32,335 nt of DNA from Aquimarina agarilytica ZC1 (GTDB lineage: Bacteria > Bacteroidota > Bacteroidia > Flavobacteriales > Flavobacteriaceae). This document shows, piece after piece, positions 17,790-26,572 of the stretch. The translations under genes and the position numbers were made by a program. How positions within the stretch are numbered: the stretch's first letter is position 1; the number at the start of each line of letters is the position of its first letter. Location of the stretch: contig NZ_JH621276.1 of NCBI RefSeq assembly GCF_000255455.1, forward strand, positions 1-32,335, written 5' to 3'. The notes beneath the pieces are model-generated. The model was not told where the DNA came from and made no database searches. It worked only from the letters and a program-made list of their open reading frames with translations.

Positions 17790-18136
17790 GACACAAAATC
17801 AAAAAAACAACACCACTAACTTGCCATAACACAAGTACTAATAACCCCCACGGTAAAAATGGTGTGCATCTTTTTATTAATTACATCAATCAATCCATAA
17901 ACTGCTTGTAAAGCATACCTTTTTAACTAAAGCATTTTGATTATTACATACAGTTTTAAAGAATTAAATTCTTTTTTAAAAGCGATTCTTCTTATGATAT
18001 AATGAGATTACTATATGTATGTAGTAAGCCCATATCCATAAATCAAATTCACTTCATACTTTCAATTAATATAGGCATCAACAGTTCCTGTAATGAAAAA
18101 AAATAATTGAGCTTTAGTTGTTATCCCTTTTACAGG

Positions 18137-18152
18137 TGCTTGTAAACAAGCA
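18137..18152. repeat. 16-bp palindrome
   Basis: TGCTTGT and ACAAGCA flank AA. It is a possible regulator-binding site in the long region upstream of the hybrid sensor gene, but it lies about 460 bases from the start codon. Confidence 0.5.
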
Positions 18153-18503
18153 TTACTTTTCCATAACTATTACAATCAATTTATAAGCCTGTATTCCAAA
18201 ATTCAAATCTACTGTGGCTTTTAATTAATCATCGCCATATTTGTCTCAAATTAGCATGGTTTTGTATCAATTATAAAACCCCTAATTACCACTAATGACT
18301 TTCTAAAACTTTACGCCTCTAACTTTCTAAAAGTTTTGTTCAAACAAACTTAAAAGCATAACAAAATGATAATGTTCATAAAATATGTCCCTTAATTAAA
18401 ATTTTGTTATAATGAATAAAAAGACAATAAATACTAGTATTTTTCAGAAAATATAATACCCCTATTAACAGATTCGCATTTTCCTAGATTAAGCTCATAA
18501 ACT

Positions 18504-18521
18504 ATGCTTTTATAAAAGCAT
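18504..18521. repeat. 18-bp perfect palindrome upstream of the hybrid regulator
   Basis: ATGCTTTTATAAAAGCAT is perfectly self-complementary and lies 94 bases before the regulator's start codon. Its arms match the stem of the hairpin at 12109-12135 (ATGCTTTTAT / ATAAAAGCAT). It could be an operator. Confidence 0.5.
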
Positions 18522-18615
18522 TTTAATTTTTCTAAAAAAGCTCTGGAAATAAAGATTCTAAGTATGGAATCAAATAAAAAACAACTAATTATAAGCCCCT
18601 AAATAGTAATCAAAA

Positions 18616-21600
18616 ATGTTTGTAAAAAATTACACATTAGCATTTATATTTATCCTTCTTTTAGGAAAACTATATGGACAAACATTACAATTTGATCACT
18701 TTTATATTAATGATGGCCTTTCCGATAATTCTATTTTTAGTACAGAAATTGACCAAAAAGGTCATATTTGGTTAGGAACACGAAATGGTCTAAATAAATT
18801 TAATGGTAAAACATTTATATCCTATAAACCAAATATAAATACATCTGGTAATATTATTGGTAATAACGTTACTGCTATAAAAAAAGATACTAAAGGGCAC
18901 ATTTGGGCTTTGACAAATAACGGGGGCCTAAACAAACTAGACATTGACAAAAAAAGATTCATTCATTTTAATCTCGAACCTTTAAATAATTTCCCAGATG
19001 AATGGCCCGGAAAAATCCTTATCGGAAAGGACAGCCTAATTTGGATTAAAAAAAAGAATGGCTTAGGTGTTTTTAACGCTACAAACAATCAATTCTATTC
19101 AAAAAAGGAATTTGAATTTGCTCCTAGCTTTATTTTCTCAAAAAATTCTGCATCCGAAGTTTTATGTAGTGGAAAATTTGGAATAATAGCTTATCAATTC
19201 AATTCTAATAAATTCATAAGCTCGGTCAAATACACCGAACCTGTTTACTATTTAAGTCACTTTAAAAGCAACTATATTATAGCTACTAAAAGTGGCGTTC
19301 ATCTTTTAGACAAAAACTTTAAGCTTGTTAAACGCTTATTGAATTATAAAAAAAGCCCTCCTTATTTAATTCCACATGAAATCACCTCCTTAATTATTGA
19401 TGATATTAATTTATGGATAGGTACTACTAAAGGATTGCATTTGTTTTCAAAAAAAGAAAGTCAAACACATAATGCTTCCACTAGAACCGCATATAACTAT
19501 CGCAATACATCATTATCAGAACATGCAATATCCACATTAAATTACGACACCTATGGCAATTTATGGATAGGCACCAGTTCATTTGGAATCTATTTACACA
19601 GCAAACAAAAAAATCAATTCAATTTTATTTCCCGAAACAAAACAGCGCTAAATTCTGCACTAAAAAAGCAAATAAACCCAGTAAGTGCTATTTTAAAAAC
19701 CGTCGATAATAAAATTTGGGTAGGAACAAAAAATAAAGGAATTGAGGTTTTTGACAAAATAGGCAATCTCAAAAACTACACACAATACTTTGACCAAAAA
19801 GGACAGATGAAACCCATTTTTGATGTTCGTGAAATTTTTCAAGATTCAAATCAAAACATATGGGTTGCTACCGCTAATTTTGTTGGAAAGTTTAACTCAA
19901 ACAAAGATCGGATTGAAACCTTAAACCACTCCTTCAATTGGGATTGGCCTTACCAAAGTTATTGCATTAAAGAATTGCTACCGGGTACCTTATTTTTAAC
20001 TGGAAGTCACTTTATAGCTGAAGTAAATTTAAATACAGGTGAATTAAAAAAATACCCAGTAACAAAAAATAATACCTCACTCCAAAAAGGGATAAGAGAT
20101 ATTGGAATAGATCAAAATCACACTATTTGGGTAGCACAAAACACTTTTGGTTTGGTTAAAATTGACCAAACCAAAAACACATACACCCACTTCTCAAAAT
20201 CTTCAAATGGAATTACCGATAATAAAATTTATGCTCTCGAAATTGACAATGACTTCATTTGGCTTGCTACTAATAGTGGTTTAAATCTTTTTAGCATAGC
20301 TGAAAACAAAGTAATTAAAACTTTTTTTGAAGAAGACGGCCTCTCTAGCAACATTATCTATTCTGTTAAACTTGAATCTGATAAAAATTTATGGATGAGT
20401 ACCAGCAAAGGTATAAGCAAACTAAATACCGATACCCATAAAATAACTAATTACCTTTTGGATGAATTTTTTTTAGATGACGCCTTTTACTTTTATAAAG
20501 ATCACACTTATTTATATGGAGGCTACCAAGACATTATATCCTTTAATCCAAAAAAAATAACAGACAACACTATTAAAGCGACTAGCACTGTTGATAATTT
20601 TTATTTAGCTAACAGACTTATTAAAGTTGGTGACTCTATTAAAAATAGCATTTTACTCACCGATAGAATAACTAACAATACAGAAATAAAATTAAATCAC
20701 AGACAAAACTCCTTTTCATTATCCTTTGATGCCTATCCCGTTACTTATTTTAAAAAACACAAAATCAGGTATAAATTAGAAGGTCTACAAAACAAATGGT
20801 TGTATCAAACTGCCTATAGCACTAGGGCAGATTACACCACAGTCCCACCGGGAAAATATACTTTTAAAACATCGGTACTAAATAATGATCACTCTTGGAG
20901 TGCCCCCTCTATTTTAAAAATTAATATTACGCCTCCTTTTTGGCAAACTAGTTGGTTTAAAATAGCAACTATCGGTTTACTTTTTTTTGGATTTTATGGT
21001 TTTGTCCAACTACGAACATTACAGCTTAAAAAAAGTAAAATACGCTTAGCAAAAAAGGTTTCCGAACAAACAAAAGTACTTAAACAACAAAACGAAAAAA
21101 TTACCAGTATTTCTAAAAAATTACACGAGGCTGATCAAAGTAAACTTCAATTATTTACCAATATTTCACATGAATTTAGAACACCACTTACGTTAATTTT
21201 AGGTCACCTCGAAAATTCAAATAAATTTGAACACTCAAAATTAATCATTAAGAAAAACGCGAATAGACTTCTCGAAATGGTTAATCAATTAATTGAAATT
21301 CGAAAAATTGACCAAAAAAAATTACACTTAAAAGTAACTTCATTTGATCTCGTAAACTTTACTGCCAACATTGTCGCTTCTTTTCAAGTATTAGCTAAAG
21401 AAAAAAACATAAATCTTCATTTTTATAGTGCTGAAAATAAATTATACACATGGCTAGATCCTGAAAAAACAGAAAAAATAATTTTCAACTTACTCACTAA
21501 TGCTTTAAAATACACTCCAAAAGGTGAGAGCATTTATGTTGATATTCATAAAAAAGAAACCACAATTGATGTAATAATAAAAGATACTGGAATTGGTATC

Positions 21601-22644
21601 TCTGAAAAATCATTACCATTAATTTTTGAACGCTTTTACAGAACAAATCATGAAAATTTTGAAGGGCATGGTATTGGCCTTGCTTTAGCTAAAGAATTGG
21701 TTAAACTATTACATGGAACTATTACTGCAACTAGTAAATTAAATGAAGGCAGCACTTTTACTGTCACATTTAAACAAGGAAAAGATCACTTTAATAAAAA
21801 AGATATCATTACGGAACAATTCAAACATACTCAAGAAACCATACCTATTGACACGCCAAAAAATAAAATTAAACATAATTTTGGGAGCGCTATTCTAATT
21901 GTTGAGGATAATGTTGAACTAACAAATTACATCATTGATCTATTGGAAGATAATTACGTTTTAAAAACGGCCTCCAATGGTCTCGAAGGACTTCAATTAT
22001 TAAATGAGTTTAAGCCAGATTTAATTATTTCCGATATTATGATGCCTACTATGAATGGTATTGAGTTTTGCAACAGTGTTAAATCTAATATTGAGACCTC
22101 TCACATTCCATTTATTTTACTCACAGCGGTTACAGATATTGAAACCAAAATAAAAGGCTTTAGCCTAGGTATTGACAGCTATATTGAGAAACCTTTTAAC
22201 GCAAATGAATTACGCGCCCGTATAGCTGCGTTACTCGCTAATAGAACTTTATTTAAAAAACACATTTTAACTTATAATGCCAACAATGAAATTAATAAAA
22301 AGTGGCTCAATGATTATGATGCTATTTTTTGGAAAAAAGTAAATACCCTAATTAATGAAAATTTTACCGATCATGATTTTAATGCCGAAAAACTAGCTCC
22401 ATTATTACATATGAGTAGAGCAACATTTTATAGAAAATTTAAAGATCTCACTGGTTTAAATATTGCCGAACATATTAGAAAAACACGATTACACAAAGCA
22501 AAAGAGTTACTTTTAAATGACCAAATTAGTATTGGCGAACTTGGCAGCTCAGTAGGTTTCAAAAGTAGCTCTCAATTTAGAATCAATTTTAAAGCTGAAT
22601 TTGGAGATACACCTTCACAATTTATAAAAAAGCAAAAAGGATAA
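18616..22644 (+). CDS. hybrid two-component system sensor/AraC regulator (HTCS)
   Basis: A 1342-residue one-protein two-component system of the Bacteroidota HTCS type. Order: signal peptide (about 1-21); periplasmic two-component regulator propeller repeats (e.g. GHIWLGTRNGLNKF, GNLWIGTSSFGIYL, NKIWVGTKNKGIEV, NLWMSTSKGISKL) to about 680; a Y_Y_Y domain (RYKLEGLQNKWLYQT...PPGKYTF); a membrane helix (about 782-802); HisKA with phosphoacceptor His852 (SHEFRTPLT); HATPase with NLLTNALKYTPKG, DTGIGIS and GHGIGLALA; a receiver domain with Asp1140 (SDIMMPTMNG); and a C-terminal AraC HTH (about 1240-1340). Such proteins bind a glycan fragment in the periplasm and activate polysaccharide-use genes. 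No susC/susD or glycoside hydrolase is next to it, so its target lies elsewhere or is the 30.9-kb sulfatase; this is open. Confidence 0.96.
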   Translation: MFVKNYTLAFIFILLLGKLYGQTLQFDHFYINDGLSDNSIFSTEIDQKGHIWLGTRNGLNKFNGKTFISYKPNINTSGNIIGNNVTAIKKDTKGHIWALTNNGGLNKLDIDKKRFIHFNLEPLNNFPDEWPGKILIGKDSLIWIKKKNGLGVFNATNNQFYSKKEFEFAPSFIFSKNSASEVLCSGKFGIIAYQFNSNKFISSVKYTEPVYYLSHFKSNYIIATKSGVHLLDKNFKLVKRLLNYKKSPPYLIPHEITSLIIDDINLWIGTTKGLHLFSKKESQTHNASTRTAYNYRNTSLSEHAISTLNYDTYGNLWIGTSSFGIYLHSKQKNQFNFISRNKTALNSALKKQINPVSAILKTVDNKIWVGTKNKGIEVFDKIGNLKNYTQYFDQKGQMKPIFDVREIFQDSNQNIWVATANFVGKFNSNKDRIETLNHSFNWDWPYQSYCIKELLPGTLFLTGSHFIAEVNLNTGELKKYPVTKNNTSLQKGIRDIGIDQNHTIWVAQNTFGLVKIDQTKNTYTHFSKSSNGITDNKIYALEIDNDFIWLATNSGLNLFSIAENKVIKTFFEEDGLSSNIIYSVKLESDKNLWMSTSKGISKLNTDTHKITNYLLDEFFLDDAFYFYKDHTYLYGGYQDIISFNPKKITDNTIKATSTVDNFYLANRLIKVGDSIKNSILLTDRITNNTEIKLNHRQNSFSLSFDAYPVTYFKKHKIRYKLEGLQNKWLYQTAYSTRADYTTVPPGKYTFKTSVLNNDHSWSAPSILKINITPPFWQTSWFKIATIGLLFFGFYGFVQLRTLQLKKSKIRLAKKVSEQTKVLKQQNEKITSISKKLHEADQSKLQLFTNISHEFRTPLTLILGHLENSNKFEHSKLIIKKNANRLLEMVNQLIEIRKIDQKKLHLKVTSFDLVNFTANIVASFQVLAKEKNINLHFYSAENKLYTWLDPEKTEKIIFNLLTNALKYTPKGESIYVDIHKKETTIDVIIKDTGIGISEKSLPLIFERFYRTNHENFEGHGIGLALAKELVKLLHGTITATSKLNEGSTFTVTFKQGKDHFNKKDIITEQFKHTQETIPIDTPKNKIKHNFGSAILIVEDNVELTNYIIDLLEDNYVLKTASNGLEGLQLLNEFKPDLIISDIMMPTMNGIEFCNSVKSNIETSHIPFILLTAVTDIETKIKGFSLGIDSYIEKPFNANELRARIAALLANRTLFKKHILTYNANNEINKKWLNDYDAIFWKKVNTLINENFTDHDFNAEKLAPLLHMSRATFYRKFKDLTGLNIAEHIRKTRLHKAKELLLNDQISIGELGSSVGFKSSSQFRINFKAEFGDTPSQFIKKQKG

Positions 22645-22680
22645 ATAAGGATTCTTAAAAAGAGGAACGCATTAAAAATA

Positions 22681-22711
22681 AAAAAGGTATACATAAATGT
22701 ACACCTTTTTT
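22681..22711 (+). terminator. terminator of the hybrid regulator
   Basis: AAAAAGGTATAC (22681-22692) and GTACACCTTTTT (22699-22710) form a 12-bp stem with one mismatch and a six-base loop, ending in a T-run. It lies 36 bases past the stop codon. The A-rich left arm could also let it act on minus-strand purF transcripts. Confidence 0.85.
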
Positions 22712-22864
22712 GCCCCAAATCTACCATGAACTTAACCTACTTATGTTATGGTGGTACTAATATAAGACCATATATCCTTGAAACAAAATAAATTAGACAA
22801 ACAACCCAAAAACTAGTTAAAGTGCATTTGACTGTCTAAAATGCAGGAATTTAGGCATTTATAC

Positions 22865-24763
22865 CTAGTACGCACGTTCATTGTTCCCTTCATAAAAATT
22901 TATGAAAGCTTTATTCACTACTCTATTTCCTCCTGGTGTTGGATAATTACCAGTAAAGTACCAATCTCCTAAATTATTTGGACATGCTTTATGCAAATTA
23001 GCTACAGTTTGGTATATAATTTTAACCTCTGCCGTCACAGATTCTTCAGTTAATAATTCTGAAATTTTATCACTTATTTGTTCATCGGTAAATCCATCAT
23101 AAATTTCATTTACAAAGTTTTTAACCTCGGCATCCGCTAAATGCTCTTGTGTCTTACATTTTTTGTACACTTCATCCACTAATTCATAATTATTAGTGTC
23201 TTTTAGTAACTCCAACGCTGCTTTAAACGCAATTAAGCCTTCCATACGTGCCATATCAATTCCATAACAATCTGGGAATCGAATTTGAGGAGCCGAAGAA
23301 ACCACAACTATTTTTTTTGGATTTAAACGATCCATCATTTTAATGATACTCTTTTTAAGTGTTGTCCCACGAACAATACTATCATCAATAATCACTAAAT
23401 TATCCGTTGACTTAACTACACCATAAGTCACATCATATACATGCGCTACTAGATCATCTCTACTACTATCTTCGGTAATAAAGGTTCTAAGCTTGGCATC
23501 TTTAATTGCAATTTTTTCAGTTCTAATTTTAGGCGATAAAATTTCGCGTAAACGCTCGTTGGTCAACTTATCTTTTTCAGCTAAAATTGAAGCTTCTTTT
23601 TGTTTATTTAACTCATCCTGAGCTGCCTCAACTAACCCATAAAATGATGTTTCAGCAGTATTAGGTATAAATGAAAATACTGAATTTTTAGTATCATGCT
23701 CAATTTCTTTAAGCACCTGAGGCATCACTAATTTTCCTAATTCTTTCCTTTCCGTATAAATATCTGCATCACTACCTCGGGAAAAATAAATTCGTTCAAA
23801 AGAACAAGCTTTTCGTTCTAAAGGAGCTATAATACGCTCTACACTTGTCTCACCATCCTTTTTAACAATAATCGCTTTTCCGGGATCTAATTCATGAACT
23901 TCATTAATATCAACATTAAATACCGTTTGAATTACCGGGCGCTCCGAAGCCACCACTACAACCTCATCATCTTTGTAATAAAATGCAGGTCTAATTCCTG
24001 CAGGGTCACGTAATACAAATGCATCACCATGCCCTAGCATTCCAACCATAGCATAACCTCCATCCCAGCGTTTTGATGATTTTTTAAGAATTTTAGCTAC
24101 ATTTAAACGTTTCGCAATTTCTGGCGAAGCATCTACTTTACTATACCCCTCTTTTTTTAATTTTTTGTATAATTTTGAAACTTCACCGTCAAGGAAATGA
24201 CCTATTTTTTCCATTACAGTAATAGTATCCACATTATCCTTTGGATGCTGTCCTAAACGTAGCAGATTGGCAAACAATTCTGTATTGTTTGTCATATTAA
24301 AATTCCCCGCAACAATCAAGTTACGGTGCATCCAGTTATTCTGACGTAAAAAAGGATGCACACTCTCAATACTATTTTTTCCATGGGTTCCATAGCGCAC
24401 ATGACCCAAAAGTGCTTCACCTATGTAAGGTACATTTTCCTTAAGCCACTTTATATCCTCTGCTTTATCTCCGCTATCCTTTACCTTTTCATTGATACTC
24501 TCATTAATTTGCTTAAAAATATCTTGAATTGGGGCTTGTTCATTAGAGCGTACTCTACTAATGTAACGTTGTCCAGGATCCATATCTAATTTAATACTTG
24601 CAAAACCAGCTCCATCTTGTCCACGATTATGCTGCTTTTCCATCATTAAATACATTTTATTTACACCGTAAAACGCTGTGCCGTATTTTTCTTTATAATA
24701 TTCAAGTGGTTTTAACAGTCGAATAAAAGCAATTCCACATTCATGTTTAATAGCATCACTCAT
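22865..24763 (-). CDS. purF: long amidophosphoribosyltransferase (PurF-type)
   Basis: A 632-residue protein with the two PurF domains. The N-terminal class II glutamine amidotransferase begins MSDAIKHECGIAF; Cys9 would be the nucleophile after removal of a short propeptide. It includes MEKQHNRGQDGAGFAS, LGHVRYGTHGKNS and AGNFNMTN blocks. The C-terminal phosphoribosyltransferase has the PRPP motif VIIDDSIVRGTT, and SSAPQIRFPDCYGIDMA after it. PurF makes phosphoribosylamine, the first step of purine synthesis. The protein is about 130-160 residues longer than typical PurF, with extra segments inside and a C-terminal tail (VNKAFINFYEGNNERAY). Long forms of this kind occur in Bacteroidota, so it may be either the main PurF or a paralogue. 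It follows a PfkB kinase by 43 bp, a likely operon. Confidence 0.88.
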   Translation of the reverse strand: MSDAIKHECGIAFIRLLKPLEYYKEKYGTAFYGVNKMYLMMEKQHNRGQDGAGFASIKLDMDPGQRYISRVRSNEQAPIQDIFKQINESINEKVKDSGDKAEDIKWLKENVPYIGEALLGHVRYGTHGKNSIESVHPFLRQNNWMHRNLIVAGNFNMTNNTELFANLLRLGQHPKDNVDTITVMEKIGHFLDGEVSKLYKKLKKEGYSKVDASPEIAKRLNVAKILKKSSKRWDGGYAMVGMLGHGDAFVLRDPAGIRPAFYYKDDEVVVVASERPVIQTVFNVDINEVHELDPGKAIIVKKDGETSVERIIAPLERKACSFERIYFSRGSDADIYTERKELGKLVMPQVLKEIEHDTKNSVFSFIPNTAETSFYGLVEAAQDELNKQKEASILAEKDKLTNERLREILSPKIRTEKIAIKDAKLRTFITEDSSRDDLVAHVYDVTYGVVKSTDNLVIIDDSIVRGTTLKKSIIKMMDRLNPKKIVVVSSAPQIRFPDCYGIDMARMEGLIAFKAALELLKDTNNYELVDEVYKKCKTQEHLADAEVKNFVNEIYDGFTDEQISDKISELLTEESVTAEVKIIYQTVANLHKACPNNLGDWYFTGNYPTPGGNRVVNKAFINFYEGNNERAY

Positions 24764-24806
24764 AAGTAGGTAACATTAGGTGTTAAAATATGTAATTCTC
24801 AATTTT

Positions 24807-25733
24807 TTAAGCTAATTCAATTTCAAATTGAGTTAACTCTTTAAATTGGCGCAAACGTTGATTTATCTCAGTTTTTGTTAATTCTTGCATACGTTCGGTT
24901 CCAAATTTTTCTACACAAAACGAAGCTAAATTTGACCCATGTATTATAGCCTTTTTCATACTTTCAAATGAAAAATCATTTACATTAGCTAAATACCCAG
25001 TAAATCCCCCTGCAAAAGTATCTCCAGCTCCTGTTGGATCGAAAACCTCTTCTAGCGGAAGCGCAGGTGCAAAAAACACTTGCTCCTTATGAAACAAAAA
25101 GGCTCCATGTTCTCCTTTTTTAATCACTACATATTTAGGACCCATTTTAGCAATGACACGTGCGGCCTTTACTAATGAATATTCGCCACTCAACTGTCGG
25201 GCTTCTTCATCGTTAATAGTAATTACATCAACTTCTGCAATGGTTTTCTTTAAGTCATCTAAAGCAACATCCATCCAAAAATTCATCGTATCCAATACTA
25301 TTAATTTTGGTCGAACCTCCATTTGGTTTATTACAGATAACTGCACCAAAGGATGTAAATTCCCTAACATAACTACCTCAGCATTTTTAAAATCCTGTGG
25401 GACAACCGGAGTAAAATTTTCCAATACATTCAACTGGGTTTCCAACGTATCACGAGAATTCATATCATTATGATAACGACCACTCCAAAAGAAGGTTTTT
25501 CCTCCCTGAACTATTTCAAGAGACGAAATATTAATGTTTCGATCTTTTAGCATTTGGATGTCATTTTTTGGGAAATCGTCGCCAACAACTGATACTATTG
25601 CCATTGGAACACTAAAGTTAGACGCAGATAAGCCAATATAAGTGGCTGCGCCACCTAAAATCTTATCGGTCTTTCCAAACGGGGTTTCGATTGCATCGAA
25701 AGCCACCGTTCCTACAATAAGTAGTTTACTCAT
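24807..25733 (-). CDS. PfkB family sugar/nucleoside kinase
   Basis: A 308-residue ribokinase-fold kinase. The PfkB C-terminal signature DPTGAGDTFAGGF (about 236-248) includes the catalytic Asp of GAGD. The N-terminal substrate region has TVAFDAIETPFGKTDKILGGAATYIGLSAS, close to the adenosine/ribokinase branch. The substrate cannot be read from the sequence. It is the first gene of an operon with the PurF-type gene, which would suit a nucleoside or ribose-phosphate substrate, an inference only. A perfect -7 box lies 23 bases upstream of the ATG. Confidence 0.9.
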   Translation of the reverse strand: MSKLLIVGTVAFDAIETPFGKTDKILGGAATYIGLSASNFSVPMAIVSVVGDDFPKNDIQMLKDRNINISSLEIVQGGKTFFWSGRYHNDMNSRDTLETQLNVLENFTPVVPQDFKNAEVVMLGNLHPLVQLSVINQMEVRPKLIVLDTMNFWMDVALDDLKKTIAEVDVITINDEEARQLSGEYSLVKAARVIAKMGPKYVVIKKGEHGAFLFHKEQVFFAPALPLEEVFDPTGAGDTFAGGFTGYLANVNDFSFESMKKAIIHGSNLASFCVEKFGTERMQELTKTEINQRLRQFKELTQFEIELA

Positions 25734-25755
25734 AAAAAGTGGAAGTAATTTTTTG

Positions 25756-25763
25756 CAAATATA
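25756..25763 (-). promoter_or_regulatory. -7 promoter box of the pfkB-purF operon
   Basis: TATATTTG on the minus strand (25763-25756) is a full TAnnTTTG match, followed by GCAAAAAATTACTTCC and the start codon at 25733. The -33 position has CGTTATT, not a clear TTG. Confidence 0.6.
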
Positions 25764-26055
25764 CGTTCTTTTTATAGAAATAACGGTTTGATAACCTATT
25801 TCTAAACTTGTTTATTAAAACCAAAAATATGTGTTAAGCCTATTGGCTGTTTCTAAGCTTTGCGATCAATTTATGATCAGAAGAAATTATGCTAAATCTT
25901 TCGAAGGGTTTTAAAACCCAATCTTATCTGAAATCATAGTAATGATCGTTATTCGATATGTTTGAATTCAATAGAAATACCAATAATCCCCTTATTAATT
26001 TATTAAACTATAGAACTCTTTAGAAACGAGTATCGCGGAGGCTTGTTTTGCTAAT

Positions 26056-26200
26056 TTTCCCTACTCGTCCTAGAATCAATGACCACTAGAGCTGTTTAGC
26101 TATGGATTTCGATCTAGGATGTCAAAATATAATATAAAGGAAGTACAGCTATTTTTAATTTTAAGGCTAGTGTAAACTTTTTTTAGGACGAGCTAGGAAA
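26056..26200. repeat. 145-bp MITE-like element with 17-bp terminal inverted repeats
   Basis: The left end TTTCCCTACTCGTCCTA (26056-26072) and the reverse complement of the right end, TTTCCTAGCTCGTCCTA (from 26200-26184), agree at 14 of 17 positions without gaps. Inside, TCCTAGA (26068-26074) can pair with TCTAGGA (26113-26119), closing a hairpin of about 52 bases. No coding frame and no clear target duplication are visible. It may be a small non-autonomous transposon or a structured RNA; only one copy is in the window. Confidence 0.45.
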
Positions 26201-26207
26201 CTTTTAA

Positions 26208-26384
26208 TTAAAAAATAACATCTATAAAATTTTGAAAAAATTCTAATACATCAGCAGGTAATATAGATGCAAGAGCTGTTTCTGGCTCAGGAATAAATTT
26301 ATCTTTTTTCTTGTCTTTTGCAAAAGAAAATACAGATACCATTAAAAACAATACAGATAAAAATTTAGTTTTTGTCGCTTTCAT
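26208..26384 (-). CDS. small secreted peptide (58 residues)
   Basis: A short gene with ATG at 26384 and TAA at 26208. The N-terminus MKATKTKFLSVLFLMVSVFS followed by FA is a clear Sec signal peptide. The mature part is about 36 residues: a basic run KDKKKDK, then FIPEPETALASILPADVLEF and a hydrophobic end. I recognise no family. It lies 188 bp downstream of the large T9SS protein on the same strand, with AAAAATCAATAAT just before the ATG. TACTTTTG (minus strand, at about 26548-26555) may be its own promoter box with a long leader. The clear signal peptide supports it as real despite its size. Confidence 0.6.
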   Translation of the reverse strand: MKATKTKFLSVLFLMVSVFSFAKDKKKDKFIPEPETALASILPADVLEFFQNFIDVIF

Positions 26385-26572
26385 ATTATTGATTTTTAGT
26401 TTATTATAAAATTAAAATTATTTACCCTTATTCGATATAATAAAATGTTAAAAGCCCTAAATGACACTCATGTAATATTATTGACTAAAGACATATTCAA
26501 GTCGCATTTTTTGATTATTAGTTGCTTAGGGTTTTAAAACTAGAAGAAGGCAAAAGTAAAATGTACAATAGA

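Larger units (their letters stand above)
17721..18615. other. gene-less 895-bp stretch before the hybrid regulator
   Basis: After the sodA terminator I found no open frame longer than about 15 codons on either strand. It holds TGCTTGT-AA-ACAAGCA (18137-18152) and ATGCTTTTATAAAAGCAT (18504-18521), both perfect palindromes, a weak AAAGAATT/AATTCTTT hairpin with a T-run (17959-17978), and the direct repeat AACTTTCTAAAA around 18300-18340. AAAGCAT-type words recur. It may be a long regulatory region for the sensor gene or the remains of lost genes. Confidence 0.5.
25734..26207. other. gene-less 474-bp stretch with palindromes and a MITE-like element
   Basis: No gene was found. It holds the pfkB promoter at its left end, GATCA-ATTTA-TGATC (25864-25878), the perfect 14-bp palindrome GGGTTTTAAAACCC (25906-25919), and a possible short mobile element with terminal inverted repeats (26056-26200). 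Confidence 0.5.

Noticed and set aside
18616..22644. HTCS as evidence for a polysaccharide utilization locus in this window
   Set aside because: No susC/susD pair or glycoside hydrolase is present. The sulfatase lies more than 8 kb away, behind unrelated purine/kinase genes and the T9SS protein, so a local locus cannot be claimed.
25906..25919. GGGTTTTAAAACCC palindrome as a terminator
   Set aside because: It lies upstream of the pfkB promoter and after no gene end on either strand, and a 14-bp palindrome with no loop or T-run is weak evidence.
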